Of a DNA stretch of 64,000 nt, positions 25,559 through 38,273 are shown in pieces. Both the position numbers and the translations under genes were made by a program. Every line of letters begins with the position of its first letter. Position 1 is the first letter of the stretch. Origin of the DNA: Hormiphora californensis. Lineage: Eukaryota > Ctenophora > Tentaculata > Cydippida > Pleurobrachiidae. The notes under the pieces are model-generated. The model made no database searches. It saw nothing but the letters and a program-made list of their open reading frames with translations, and was not told where the DNA came from. Where the stretch lies: NCBI GenBank assembly GCA_020137815.1, contig CM035355.1, positions 4,987,003 through 5,051,002 of the forward strand, in the 5' to 3' direction.

Positions 25559-26476
25559 TCAAACATGCGGTCTCTGATCAGTGTACCCAAGCACATACCG
25601 CTCTAAGGACACAGTCCGGTAAATCTCGCTCATTAAGTCTTTTGGGAGCTGATTTACCATAACCTTGAAGAACTCCTTCTGCTGATCACTCATGACCATA
25701 TCATCTGGGTGCGGGGGCGGCAGACCAAAATTCCACCCTGCACGCTGAAACAAACTCTCAATATCTCTCATTCCATTCTCAAATTGTCCAATAAATTGGT
25801 ATTCGTAGCTTGGATCGCAGAGTCTGCAAAGTGAGACCTGGGAAGACCAATGTGGGTTATCCCTCACGTCATGAGGAAGCTTCTCTTTATCTACCAGGAA
25901 GTTCCAAACCAAGAAAGCTTTTAAATCAAAATCCGGCGGAGTTACATCACAATTGTAAGTTGTAGCACCGTAATGTTCCATGACGTCGTGGTGTTGCTTC
26001 ATGCTATTACAAATATCAGGTCCAAAGACGTTCTGAATGTAATGATGGAATGCATCATTGGTGCTGCTGTAAAACTTGTCTCTGTACGCTGAGATAACCT
26101 TGTCAACAGGATCCCTAACAAAAGCAAACAGATAGCGAGACTGCAGAAGTGAACTCCATTCCTTCTCAGGGAAGTGAAACAGGACTGATTTGGGCCCATA
26201 CCAAGGGATGTAATGGGCGTACTGAACACTAGCCGCAACATTGATATCAGCCTCAATTTCACTAGCTGTTCGATTCTTGGACATTATGTAGAATATTCTC
26301 TTCAGGCTACTGCTGTAAACCTTTGCGACAGAGCAGTATGCTAGGTCCCCTTCTCGTGCTAGGAAGATCCTTTTGTCAATAGGAAACCGAGTGTTGACGC
26401 GGAATTCAGCGTTCCATTCCTTGCATCGTTCCCTCATTAGCCGTGCCCTCTCCTCACCGTTAACTAGTCTCAGCAT
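25559..26476 (-). CDS. Carbohydrate sulfotransferase (HNK-1/chondroitin type), catalytic domain, 305 aa
   Basis: A single open frame of the Golgi Sulfotransfer_2 family, enzymes that move sulfate from PAPS to sugar hydroxyls on glycosaminoglycans or glycoproteins. The 5'-phosphosulfate site is in YCSVAKVYSSSLKR (about 47-60), and the 3'-phosphate site is FVRDPVDKVISAYRDKF (about 119-135), very close to the family consensus. The segment NPHWSSQVSLCRLC (207-220) followed by YQFIGQFE (226-233) is a further hallmark. The first site is unusual: the family's P-K-V-x-C-T-N-W-K pattern is A-K-V..S-S-S-L-K here. The frame starts at a Met (26476) just before the conserved region. A type II membrane anchor is expected upstream and is found in another frame at 26524-26676, so the full gene is broken by apparent frameshifts or sequence errors. 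TGA at 25559-25561. Confidence 0.9.
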   Translation of the reverse strand: MLRLVNGEERARLMRERCKEWNAEFRVNTRFPIDKRIFLAREGDLAYCSVAKVYSSSLKRIFYIMSKNRTASEIEADINVAASVQYAHYIPWYGPKSVLFHFPEKEWSSLLQSRYLFAFVRDPVDKVISAYRDKFYSSTNDAFHHYIQNVFGPDICNSMKQHHDVMEHYGATTYNCDVTPPDFDLKAFLVWNFLVDKEKLPHDVRDNPHWSSQVSLCRLCDPSYEYQFIGQFENGMRDIESLFQRAGWNFGLPPPHPDDMVMSDQQKEFFKVMVNQLPKDLMSEIYRTVSLERYVLGYTDQRPHV

Positions 26477-26523
26477 TGGAAGGCGGATCGGTAGGTTCTT
26501 CAGGTTCTGGCGTCAGGCGATAA

Positions 26524-26676
26524 TTACCATCTTCGCTGATTTCGAAACTCCTCTATAAATACATAATCATCATTGACGTCGCTCCTCAAAACAGCCACTG
26601 ATTCCCTGAACCGGATCACAAGTTCAAAGACAGCAAAGATCGTGAAAAGGCACAAAACAACCGATGCACTGTTCAT
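26524..26676 (-). pseudogene. Signal-anchor segment of the sulfotransferase, out of frame with the catalytic domain
   Basis: ATG at 26676 opens a 50-residue frame with a short polar start, a hydrophobic segment SVVLCLFTIFAVFELVI, then basic and acidic residues, ending at TAA 26524-26526. This is the expected Golgi type II anchor of a carbohydrate sulfotransferase. From about 26548 a second frame (EISEDGNYRLTPEPEEP.., a typical stem) is open down to TAA at 26460-26462, after which the catalytic frame takes over. Both frame changes fall near TTT and TT runs and both are in the same direction. I see no intron that would repair them. Either the gene is decaying or the consensus has two single-base errors. 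Confidence 0.6.
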
Positions 26677-26712
26677 AGAGTGAAACAACATCAAATTGCA
26701 CGGTATAATGTA

Positions 26713-27780
26713 TCACACCCCCTTCCCTGGTGTGTGGTCCTCCTGAGATGATGTCGCTTTACACACACCACAGTTTGTATCACACACATCAATGAGGTGG
26801 ACAATGTGGTGCATTATACATGGTGGTTGCCATGCATAATGTCTGTGCAGTCTGTGCGATGAATATCGGCTCACGTAACCTCACACCGAGCCGAAGCTGT
26901 CAGACCAATGCTCTGACCACAGTTCTCGGGCGCTCCGAGAATAGGGTCAGGCGAATGCTCTGACAGGACCGAAGGCCCGGTGTGAGAGCCGACAGACTGG
27001 GAACATGTCAATATGGTGGGTGAGATATGTATCAAAATAAAAGATAACTATTCAAATTGGTTCCTAAACTAGGAACACATAGCTCAGCACTTACCTTGTT
27101 TTGTTCAAACAGTCTATAAACTTGGCAACACTTACCATATTCCTTAGTCTGACTCCAGATGTTCCTGTTCTTGGGCATAGGACTCTTTTTCACCAAGTCA
27201 AATGGACAGGGATAAACAGGAACCGCAATTTCCTGATAAGGAGCAACATCCGACCTGACATAAACCTTCTGTTTCGCAGGACTGAACTTTCGTGGGATGG
27301 AAGAGAAAGGTGATAACCGTTTCCGTAGGGAGGGAGCAGTATGCGGTTTTGGCGGGAGTTTTTCCCGCTTCTTTTCCCTCCCACCACCACTGTTAGGGGA
27401 GAATTTCCTCCGGACACTCTCGTAGATCTTGTTTTTCCGGTTCAAAAGTCGAGGCGTCAGGCTGGTCACACGGGGCGAGGGTAGGTCTGAGCCTGCATTT
27501 TCTGCCATACACAACTAAACGGAAACAATGGATCGGATGATATATAATACACGCACTAACGAGCTAATACAGAGTAAAAAACGTAGTTATTTCTATGCCG
27601 CGGCCCTCGAGATCTTTCTTTAGAGAGGCAGATCAACTAGGAGGGGATGAGGAGGAAGCGATGTGTGTGCTATACACATTTCCGGAGAGAGATAGAGAGT
27701 CTGGTAAAAAACCACAAACAATAGTAATACAGAGCTCCAAATTGAGAACGAAGGAAGAGAGAGAGAGGGAGAGAGAGAGA

Positions 27781-27842
<62 letters not shown>

Positions 27843-27944
27843 GGATCGTTAATCCTAGTATTTTGAGAAATAGGCACTGAGTTTCGCGGGGGGTACACAA
27901 CAGGAAGAAAAGGTGGGATCATCGCGACTACGAAAAAAAAAAGA

Positions 27945-28012
<68 letters not shown>

Positions 28013-31000
28013 TTTCCGTAAACTGGTATTCTTTTAATTGGAGTTTTTGTTAATTGCTATAATATTAATTTAATGGGTTTCTAAGATTGGCTCTCCGCCG
28101 CGTTTTACGTGTTATGACACTTCCTGTTTTGTCTATTTGTTAAGGTCCCGCCAACCAGAATCCCCCGTTGGTTGTCATGGTTACGCGTTATACAAGTTAT
28201 AATACCCTCTATATCGTCATGGCTAGTTACCAGTCACACGTTACGTCACAAGAGGAAAATATCAGATACAAGTTTAGATACTTTTGATATATGTGTGCGT
28301 CATTATGTCCAGTGCATGATGCATGCGTCACAACATGATACCAGAACCGGCTCAAAACAGCAAAGGCAACTTAAATTACCCTTGACATACGAGTCAAACC
28401 GTGTTTATAGAAACTGACTGAATAGATACGAATAGAATGAAACATAAAGTTCGAGTTACAGTGCAGGGTAAATGATGCCAATCGGTTTTGGGGTTAGTTA
28501 CAGTGCAGGGAAGAACCCTTAAACCTGAGGTCTCAGTAGATTGCCATGACTGAGACCTGAGGTTCAGTAGTGACCCCCCCCCCCCATGGAATAATTGATT
28601 TACCTGAGTTGTTGTCTGACCCCGGGGTAACAGATCGAGGTTGCGGTGGTGGATGATGAGGCTTCAGCAGAATATCAATGTCCCGACCACTAGTGTCCTC
28701 TGGTTCTCCTTTTCTCGGATGTTTCTTTTTCTGTTTCGTACTCCCGGGCTTTTTCTTGAAGTTTTTAAAGTGGAGCTTGAATCATAATTCCACGGGAAAA
28801 GCTACGCAAAAATATTAAAGTAAGGAAAGTTAGTATCGACAATACTTCAAAAGTTCAATAGTTCAATAGTTCAAAAGTTGCATACAAAAGATGCTCGAAT
28901 AGAAGAGATCATAAAAGAGTACTCTTCATAGATCTTTTCAACGATAGGACTGCCAAGAAAATTAAATGTTCAACAAAGATCCTCAGGCAATGTATATGAC
29001 AGAGTCTCTGTTACTCTTTCATAGAGTCTATAGAGTAGCTATGTCACAGAGATTATTATAGGATACAACTACAACAAAACCAAAAACAACATCGAAGATA
29101 TCTGTGGATTGTAGAAGCCGACACGATATATACCTAACAAGCGTAAGCTCACTATCGACCTAAAAAGTGAGATATATGTGTACATGAGAGATATCTGGAG
29201 AGATAGATCATCTCTACATGTGTATAGCTAACATAAAACATTTGCAGATGACCGCGTGTCGGTATATCTTGGTATCTCATCTTGTTTCTCATTTTATTAT
29301 CATCAAAACTGGTAACTATGTATAAAGCTCCAGTAAGTATTTATGTGCACAAACGTAATATGTTGTGGATACCGGGGCAAATTGAGGAAAAAATGTGAAA
29401 GTTGCAAAGAGAGAATGATAGATGAGAAAATGATGGAGAGAGATGAGTGAGAAAGAGAGAGATGAGTGAGAATAGTGCTTGTTGCGGTGCTGATGCAGAG
29501 CAAGGGAAGGTGATAACTAAGACTCAGTATAAACAGTATTATCGGTAACACTGCTTCATTTTCATTCTCTATCTTTTTCTATCTGTCTCTCTATCTGTCT
29601 CTACCTGTCTCTCTTGTTTCTCTATCCTTTTCTCTATATTTCTCCCTTTCTCTTTCTATTTTTCGCTTCTCTCGCTCTCCATCTTTGGTTAATTTTGTCA
29701 ACGGTGAAAAACCTCAATCAAACTTTATCGATACAAAAAACGCGTGCGAGAGGAAAGGCTCGGGTGATATGTGGATGTGTGTCCAGTGTCCATTGCATAG
29801 AACTACTTTTGAAGTGCAAGCACTACTGGGAAAATCATGCTAGTTATATACATGTTACAAATCGCTTGCATCAAACAAAAATCAATATAGCGATGTTGTG
29901 ATTTTGTGGGACGAATGAATGTCAAACTCATTTCTTAACAGAATTGATCATTGTACATGACAACCTAGGCAAATTTCAAGCATAATTTCGATAACGTCAA
30001 AAACACCAGTCTAGTATTATAACTTTTCTTTTGAGAGAGGGCAAGGCAACACACATAATATACTCTTGTTACTCAACAAATATACTCAGCTTTCTAATTT
30101 GTTGTATGCTAAAAGTTTGGTACAATCTAGTTCAATACAGTCAAACAGTCACTGTAAGTTGAGCTGTCACAGTCTATCACAAACTTATCAACAGGGTACA
30201 TGACAACAACATTCTGTATATATATATATATATATTACTGAGTAATTTGCCGTTGTGCGTAAAGGGTCCCCTTACATGGTCATGGCAACCGCTCTTATAA
30301 ATTCAAATAAATGGGGGGGGGGGGACCGTCGAAAAATACTTTTCAAGTTCCACATCATTTCTTATTCTGCACTTAATTGTTCAGGTACAGAATCAAATTC
30401 GGTATTTCGTTTTGGATCTATATTCGATCCGTATCGTCAATCTTTCTGAGACGAATTTTCTTGTGGCTACTCAACAAAATTGGTAGACATTTTTGTAATT
30501 TCGAACCACTTTTGTCGACGGTATATTTCTAATTTTCTATTCTTTTGCGGCATTTTCTCTATGCAAGTCATACCATAATATCATACTAGGCTCTGCATGG
30601 GACCATGTACCGAGCAGAGTGTAGCGGGTCTAATCAAAGCTTTCCAATAAATAGAGTCAGCACATGAGCTACTACAGCAATATCATTAATTCTTACATTG
30701 TCCTCCAATTATGACAACAGGTGATCGGACTAAGCGGATCGAACATTCAGGCAATTAAAGGCTTACAGCTTCAAAATCAAACCAATCTATGTATTCCTTG
30801 TTATCCAAGACAAATTCTATCGAGCAACAATTGACGAGCACCAGGAACCGACCGACACAAGTAAACAATCAATCAGAACTCGTTATTTAGGTCACGTGAC
30901 TGGTTATCAGCCAATCAGGGACCAGTATTTCCTGATTCGGTCGGTTCCTGACAAGCACACCAAGATCAAACTGCCTGCATCTCTGCAAACCCTGAAATTG

Positions 31001-32597
31001 CAAATTTTAACCCAGCTCATCAAACAGCGATATAATTCACCTATAAGCGTGATACCGTCCCATCATGATAGAGAGAAATATATAAATTATATTTACAACT
31101 GGATTGAGTATTGACTCAAGATTAGCATACACCTGGATAACTATGCGTGCCATATTACATGCGGCCCATACCATATTACATAGTGAACATCAATCAATGT
31201 GTCTTGAGGAAAACACAAAATATTATGCGGGAAATATCATAAGTAACACATATAATAATGATGGCTGTATAGATTTCGGTAAAATCTATTAATCGCCGCC
31301 AAGCCCCCGACTCCCTGTATAACGTCATTGATAGTCTAAACGGGATATATTTGTGGGAATTATGGGGTTGCCTGGTAACAGCTACATATTCGATAGGATC
31401 ATGTCATTGCTTTTATCACTGAAAGCAAACTAACACCTTCCAGGTCAATGCTCTGGCCACAGTTCTCACGCTCTCCGAGAATAAGGTCAGGCCAATGCTC
31501 TGACAGACGAACACTTTCTATTTCATAACTCCTGATAAGTCCATTATAAACAAACTATCAGTACTGCACTACACACAACGACAATTTGAACAAACTCACA
31601 TCACAACTACAAAAATATAAAACTAGTATCACACGGTGCCTAGCTCTGTAGACACAGACTAGCTGTGGTGAAAGTCGTGCATGATTTCCAAGGGGTTTAA
31701 ACACACACAATACACACTAGCCGTTATAGTATAGTTAGACGAGAGAGAGGGGGGGTTGCTGACTCATAAAAAGCATTGTTTTATGATTTTATTTTACGTG
31801 CACGTTGTATCTGTATGTATTGTAGTGATATACCTACGACGCACGTGTATATTTTACATGTGGCATGCACCTTGTACTACTATAGTTTATACTTTTCGGT
31901 ATAAACAGCAAGGATATTGGTGCAGCTGTGTCGCCTCCAGACCCCTTTTTGATTTTCAGTGTACAGATCGGGTCTGTGCAGGTGTTGTGTTTCCTAACGT
32001 ACGTATTTTCGTTGTCAGAAACAAAAAAGTGGATATTGAGAGTGATGTTGTGAAAAAGATGATTACGAATAATCTATGACTCTTACTTCTTGGTGATTTC
32101 TCCTTCCTCACATCGTTCCTCCACAGTTTGTTGACGCTAAGACCATCGTAATCAAACGCACTCTTTCGATTTCCCGCCATGTTCTCCTCTCCCTCATGCT
32201 GACTACAGTCGGAGTTACTGAAACAACAAACATGAGTTCAATATGGACTCATTGTGAGCAGATCACACCCTTGATTATTTCCTGAATTTTACAAGGAATT
32301 CATGATCTGGCTTGGTTCTTAATTTTATTTCTGGTACGAATATGAAACCGTGTGCTCCCAAAGGATGATCGATTGATCTTTCCTCAATGTCTACTTCCTT
32401 TAAATATATTACAACCTATAATAGCCTAGTTGTATGCAAGGCTGCTATCTGTCTAGGATTCCCTTCTAAACTCTGTTTAACCCAATCACCCAACTATTTC
32501 TATCTAACTAACCATCTCTATTTAACCATTCCTATATGTCTGTAGCCTGTTTACAAATGATCCCATAATGGCTTGGATAATAATGACTTGCCATAAG

Positions 32598-32637
<40 letters not shown>

Positions 32638-33009
32638 GTGACAGACGTCTGAAACCCAACGCAATTTATTATCGATAGACGATAACACACACTGAACTAA
32701 ACTAGTACAAGCAAGTTTACTTCCACCTAAACTAAGGATCATGTCTAGAAAACTGGGGGTCAACTCATAGCCGTCATATCCGAATAACTCCCAGCCCCCA
32801 TCTATCCCACTTATCTCTATTTCTCAGCCGGACCCATCTCTCTCTATCTATATTTCTCAGCTGACCCCAAATCTATATTATGTCTCTCTTTCCCCCATTA
32901 CCAGTATAACTCACCTCTTGTTCTTGATAGCCTGCTGAGCCCGAAGTGTGGCAAGCTCTCTCCGTTTGCGCATGGCAGCGGTCGTTGCAGCAACATTTAC
33001 TCGGGGCAT
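26713..33009 (-). CDS. Unidentified basic, Ser/Pro-rich protein, at least 5 exons
   Basis: Exons on the minus strand: 32915-33009 (MPRVNVAATTAAMRKRRELA..), 32087-32217, 28604-28775, 27095-27501 and a short terminal exon 26713-26742 (EDHTPGKGV, TGA). Splice sites are consensus (AG|GTGAGT, A|GTAAGA, G|GTAAAT, AAG|GTAAGT) and phases agree, except that exon 2 ends in phase 1 while the third starts in phase 0, so at least one more exon should lie in 28776-32086. The protein is basic, with KKKPGSTKQKKKHPRKG, a Pro-rich patch (KPHHPPPQPRS) and clusters of SP motifs; the last large exon has a more ordered-looking end (VPVYPCPFDLVKKSPMPKNR, QVYRLFEQNK). I do not recognise the family. An alternative start (MAENAGSDLPSP, 27508) would give a short isoform. 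Its stop lies only 37 bases before the sulfotransferase anchor ATG. Confidence 0.6.
26897..26966. mobile_element. Palindromic mini-MITE (CTGTCAG family), copy 4
   Basis: ctgtcagaccaatgctctga .. tcaggcgaatgctctgacag. Flanked by agccgaag and gaccgaag, a possible imperfect 8-bp target duplication. Outside that, ctcacaccg and cggtgtgag extend the inverted symmetry. Confidence 0.75.
27750..27838. repeat. (GA)n microsatellite
   Basis: Within the intron between the 27.1-27.5 kb and 28.6 kb exons of the unidentified Ser/Pro-rich gene. Confidence 0.95.
27953..28009. repeat. (GA)n microsatellite
   Basis: Second GA tract in the same intron, preceded by an A-rich stretch. Confidence 0.95.
30842..30950. 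mobile_element. hAT-like MITE, copy 2
   Basis: Full-length 109-bp copy with both inverted ends intact. Flanks acgagcac (left) and acaagcac (right) match at 7 of 8 positions, consistent with an aged 8-bp duplication. Contains CACGTG and CCAATCA. Confidence 0.88.
31441..31506. mobile_element. Palindromic mini-MITE (CTGTCAG family), copy 5
   Basis: caggtcaatgctctggccac .. ggtcaggccaatgctctgac; the left terminal bases are partly lost. Confidence 0.7.
32601..32636. repeat. (CT)n microsatellite
   Basis: In the first intron of the unidentified Ser/Pro-rich gene. Confidence 0.95.
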
Positions 33010-33760
33010 TGTGGAACTTTAGCTGAGTAGGGAGAGGTGGATAGGTGTCAGAAAATAGGCATGTTAGTACACGACACACGTCACACAGATGTTTTTAGTT
33101 CAAAAGAACTAAACTGTAACTAGAAAGTTTTTTAGCAAGTTGTAAGGGGGAAGATTGGGATTCAAGTACTGTTTTCAGGTCTCTTCTTCAGCAAACAATC
33201 AAACAGTATTTTAGAGTTGAGAATCTCAAATATCGAAATAAAGGTAACAACCATCAGCTGACAAGCACTCAAAGCACTCAAAGGTATATAAAAGGTATAG
33301 TGAATTGTAACTTTCCTTGGCATAAAGTGAGCTCACTTAGCAAGTCTGCATCGATTCAAAAGTGGGCGACAATTTGAAAGCAGGGTGTCAAATCGGGCGA
33401 GAATTGCAATCAGAGAGGGAAAGAATGAGAGAAACTTCTAGAACTAAAGGGAGAATGGAGCTAGAATCTGGGAGCACTATACTGCAGTTCATTGCAATCA
33501 TATAATGCTGACCAATCATTACTTTTGCGAAGCTATCCGTCTCTTTCATTTCTCTCCCATCGACTCGCTACTATACTCCCTTACTCATTTATTTCCCTCT
33601 TTCATATCGAAAAAAAAGATAGAATTGGGTATGCGGTCGTGTGTTCGCAGAAAAGGAGATTGATTGACCCGCAGCTTTTTAACCACATAGAGAGCTTATA
33701 GCTCATAGCTTCTTCAGTGAGCAGTAGGTTACAACTTGAGTAGTATAGCTTCATGTTGAC

Positions 33761-33763
<3 letters not shown>

Positions 33764-33845
<82 letters not shown>

Positions 33846-33870
33846 AAGAGAGAAAGAGAGAGAGAGAGAC
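33764..33870. repeat. (GA)n microsatellite
   Basis: Long GA tract with a few CGAG and AAAG interruptions at the right. Confidence 0.96.
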
Positions 33871-34339
33871 AGCGAAGAGGGAGAGAAATCAGACGTGAGA
33901 GTGAGAGATGACGAGTACCAGATCGGACCGTATTGCGACCTACATCTAGCAGCAGACGAGCGATGACTACGAATCACAGTAGAATCTCCATGCTAGCTGT
34001 AGGTAACGCTTAGCTATCGAAATCCGATCATATAGATAGATAGATATAAGATCAGATCTTCATCTCTCCGTCTCCTCTTCTCTTCTATTCTCTCTCTCTC
34101 CTCCTTATTCTCTCTACTCAGCTTGATCGCTCTCTCGTTCTCTTCTGCGTACATCTCTCCGCCTCATCTGACTCTCTTCTCTCTCTTCTCTCTCTCTCTC
34201 TCTCTCTTCTTTAGTCCTTCTCTCTCTGCTCTCTCTTTCGACGACTATTCCTAGACAGCGTTTTAGAGGGGGGTATTGTTTGCATCATTGTGTCAGGGAT
34301 GTAGTCGAGAATAATCAGCAAGGACAATCCATCCCATAG

Positions 34340-34495
34340 CTCTGAAGCACCCTATTCTCTGTTCTATCCCTGTCTATCCCTCTGAAGCACCCTATTTTCT
34401 GTTCTATCTCTGTCTATCCCTCTGAAGCACCCTATTTTCTGTTCTATCTCTGTCTATCCCTCTGAAGCACCCTATTCTCTGTTCTATCTCTGTCC
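34340..34495. repeat. Minisatellite, about 38-bp unit, four copies
   Basis: The unit begins ctctgaagcaccctattctc and continues with tgttctatctctgtctatc; copies differ by a few bases. Confidence 0.9.
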
Positions 34496-35392
34496 CCCCC
34501 TCGATCTCTGTCTATGACAGTGTCTATATGTCTGTTTATTTATCATTGAAATTTGAAATTTATCATTATATAATATACCTCGACCAAAACGCGGAGTTTT
34601 TACGTCAGCCGACCCGAAACCGGATTAAATTTTGCCACCCGCTGGTCTCAGGGCCTCCAAATGTGTCAAAATATGTCTGAATTGTCATTTGGGGTCATTT
34701 AGACCTTTTAATTACATGTAATTACATTTTAATTACATGTAATTACTTCCAATTGCATTCCAATTACTTTAGCACCTCGAGAGCTTTCGAACACACCCTA
34801 GAACACCTTTCTACTCCTTCCAATTGCCGAGTTCTGTATACCCCTTATTTTGACTGTTTTTCGCGTCCTACCCCTTATAGGTTTGGGTATGGTCATCGCC
34901 GCACCCCCTATACGTCGCGGGACCTCGAGACCTTTCCAACGAGCCATAGAACACCTCTCTACTACTTCAGGGGGCTTCAAAACTTTCACTCTAAAAATAT
35001 CTATGGTTATGGTTTTATGGTTATGGTTTATGGTTATGGTTTTTTTTTCATCTGGTATTAAGGGCCTGTCGGCTCGGCCCCGTTGTTTTAGTGTTAGGGG
35101 GGATGTTTTAGGGGGGATGGGTTGAGTTTGGGTTATATTCGGGTCGGGGGGCCTTGCCAGGCCCCGAATAATCAGGCTTGAGTATAATTGCAGGCTCGAG
35201 TTCAGATTATATACCGGGCAATTCCAAATAATTTGACAAAAAACAAATAGAGCAGAAAGCTATTCGCCGTTGAAAATTGTGTATCATGCCAGTGACTGTA
35301 TAATATGTTTGAATTCAGAAGAACGTTAAGCAAGACTGATGGACTCTCTAGACCAAACCGATATTGCCTCAAAAAGATTTAACTAAAGTATT

Positions 35393-36711
35393 AATCTATT
35401 GAATTCTTGCCATGACCTCATATTTTTGGGGGGCAAGCTAATTCCTTCACTAAATGTTAGCCAGGGACCTCCTAAGCCACCAAAAAAAAGTTCTAAGCTC
35501 TACCCGTTGGGGGGAGGTCATTTCCGGGCCACGCCCTTTTAAGCCAAAAGCGTAACTACCGTTAGGAAAGGAGTGGAGACAAAATTAAGGGCATCAAAGT
35601 GTTCAGCGTCTTCGCATTAGTGGGGGTAGGTGCCGGAATTAAGTCTCTATCTCATCTGGTTAATTAGATAATTGGATAATTAGGTATGCGCATAGCCGTT
35701 TGCTGGCCATATGGCTATAGCCATGTTAGGAAAGGAGTAGAGACAAAATCAAGGGCATTAAAATGTGTAGCGTCCTCGCATTAGTGGGGGTAGGTGCCGG
35801 AATTAAGTCTCTATCTCATTTGGTTAATTAGATAATTGGATAATTAGATCTGCGCATAGCCGTTTTTGGCCATACGGCTATAGCCACTTAGGAATGATTT
35901 AGAGACTTTTCACTGGTGCCATTTTGTTCAGAAATAAATTTCAATCTAAGAGTTGTTGAAAAATTTAGGCTCTATCTCTTACCATTTTGGAGTTATTTGT
36001 GGTCAAAGTAGGCCAAATCAGCCGGAAATGCCAAAAAATGAAGAATACAATTGGCATTTTCGGCTGATTTGGCATACTTTGACCGCAAATAACGCCAAAA
36101 CGGTAAGCGATTGAGCCTAAATTTTTCAACAACTCTTAGACTGAAATTTGTTTCTGAACAAAATGGCACCAGTGAAAAGTCTCTAAATCATTCCTAAGTG
36201 GCTGTAGCCATATAGCCAAAAAACGGTTATGTACAGACCTAATTATCCAATTATCTAATTAACCAGATGAGATAGAGACTTAATTTCGGCACCTACCCCC
36301 ACTAATGCGAGGACGCTACACATTTTAATGCCCTTGATTTTGTCTCTACTCCTTTCCTAACATGGCTATAGCCATATGGCCAGCAAACGGCTATGCGCAT
36401 ACCTAATTATCAAATTATCTAATTAACCAAATGAGATAGAGACTTAATTCCAGCGCCTACCCCCACTAATTCGAGGACGCTGAACACTTTGGTGCACTTG
36501 ATTTTGTCTCTACTCCTTTCCTAACGGTAGTTACGCTTTTGGCATAAAAGGGCGTGGCCCGGAAATGACCTCCCCCCAACGGGTAGAGCTTAGAACTTTT
36601 TTTTGGTGGCTTAGGAGATCCCTGGCTAACATTTAGTGAAGGAATTAGCTTGCCCCCCAAAAATATGAGGTCAAGCCGTATTTTTACAAGAATTCAATAG
36701 ATTATATCGAT
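35393..36711. mobile_element. Foldback element, about 1.3 kb, with internal tandem duplication
   Basis: Outer ends ctattgaattcttg / caagaattcaatag are inverted, followed by about 190 bases of near-perfect arms (ggggggcaagctaattcctt on the left). Inside, a roughly 170-base segment (aggaaaggagtggagacaaa..) occurs twice in tandem on the left arm and twice inverted on the right. The centre is near 36040. No ORF survives; apparent ORFs are mirror reads of the arms. Confidence 0.9.
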
Positions 36712-37298
36712 TCTTAGAATTCAGAGAGAAATATAGGAAATACGAAAGATATTATATGATTCAAAGCGAGGAATTATCGAGAGAGGTATAGATATTAAAG
36801 ACTAGAGAGCAAAGGAGAAAGCAAGAGACAAGGAGATATAGACAATATATCAGTATAATACATGGAATGAATAGGGAGGCTAATTGACCACTGCTCTCAA
36901 TAGAGCATGCAACATAGTAGCAGACAGATCAATACAGTAACATGTTTGTGCAGAATCTTATTGCCAACAACAACCAAAGTGATGACACAAACAGATTGAT
37001 ATATCGAGACCTCTTTAATGTATCTCTATCTTTCCGCCGATCTGTCATTACTCACTACTGCAGGTCTCGAGAAATCATCGCAGAGCTCTTTTTTGTGGAC
37101 ATTCTTCCTCCCTAATTCTCCTTAATTTCGCCAACTCGTCTCCTTTGCTTCACCCGGTATTTTAGGGCAATTTTCATCTCATTTTACGAAGATGACCGAA
37201 GCTCATCCAAAATTGAAGTGATTATTTTCATTTTACAATTAACAGATCATCAATGAGATTATTTTATACTTTGAATGAAACAAGAAAAGCAACTGACA

Positions 37299-37323
37299 CT
37301 GTGATCAGGCCAATGATCTGACA
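37299..37323. mobile_element. Half copy of the CTGTCAG palindrome family
   Basis: gatcaggccaatgatctgac matches one arm only. Confidence 0.5.
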
Positions 37324-37406
37324 GAACTGGCAACCATGGGGAGATATCGGAGAGAAGGGTAAGATGGAAAAGTGGAAAACAAAAATATGGAAACAAAAAG
37401 GGAACT

Positions 37407-37428
37407 GAGAGAGAGAGAGAGAAAGAAA

Positions 37429-37489
<61 letters not shown>
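37407..37489. repeat. (GA)n microsatellite
   Basis: GA tract with AAGAAAGA interruption near the left end. Confidence 0.95.
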
Positions 37490-37490
<1 letters not shown>

Positions 37491-38148
37491 ACATTACAAG
37501 TGTTTTATAACACGGAATAGCAGATGCAGGAGCACGTGTCACGGAAAACATGTCCACAGCAGCTCCCCCATATAACTGTTTTTTTGCTGATCGATCCGTG
37601 CTACAAGCGGCTAAACTGTCGCTGAGAAAACTGAACAGACGAAGCAGGAGAGAGAAAGAGACAGAGTGGGAAAGAGGAAACTGAGAGGGAGAGAGGCAGA
37701 GAGGGTGAGATATATAGAGAGCAATGAAAGAGAGAGAGAATGAGATCAAGACAGTGAGGGTGAGAGAAAAAAAGATAGAGAGTGAGACAGTGAGAGTGAG
37801 AGAAAAAAGATAGAAAAGAAGCTGAGAAGAAAGATAAATGATAAACATATGGGATGAAATATGGATTTATTTTCCATCCTTCTCTCCAATCTTTACAACA
37901 AGATGTCAACCGGGCTAGCTCAAATAATTAGTGGAGGAATGATCTATGTAAATTAAACAAAAGTGATACAATATGTGTGTGATGACGACATAGCCCTTAA
38001 TTCCTCATCAACTACCGGCAAAGTACCGGCCGTTAAACGGATCATTACACATAGCTCAATTTCATGGATTGATTACAAGGAGCGTTTAATTACAAAAGCG
38101 TTATAGCAGTGCCAATATATATCTAGATTAACAAGATGACAAAATTGA

Positions 38149-38273
<125 letters not shown>

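Larger units (their letters stand above)
28776..32086. other. Intron-like stretch with one MITE and one palindrome
   Basis: Contains a hAT-like MITE (30842-30950), a CTGTCAG palindrome (31441-31506), a (TA)n tract near 30216-30236 and GA-rich segments near 29400-29470. At least one exon of the surrounding gene is expected here but was not found. Confidence 0.4.

Noticed and set aside
31756-32079. Plus-strand ORF of 107 aa
   Set aside because: No recognisable motif, overlaps the edge of a supported minus-strand exon, and looks like intron sequence.
34340-34495. CRISPR-like array
   Set aside because: Units are directly adjacent with no unique spacers; a eukaryotic minisatellite.
35000-35045. 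Telomere-like repeat (ttatggttatgg)
   Set aside because: Short, irregular and not TTAGGG.
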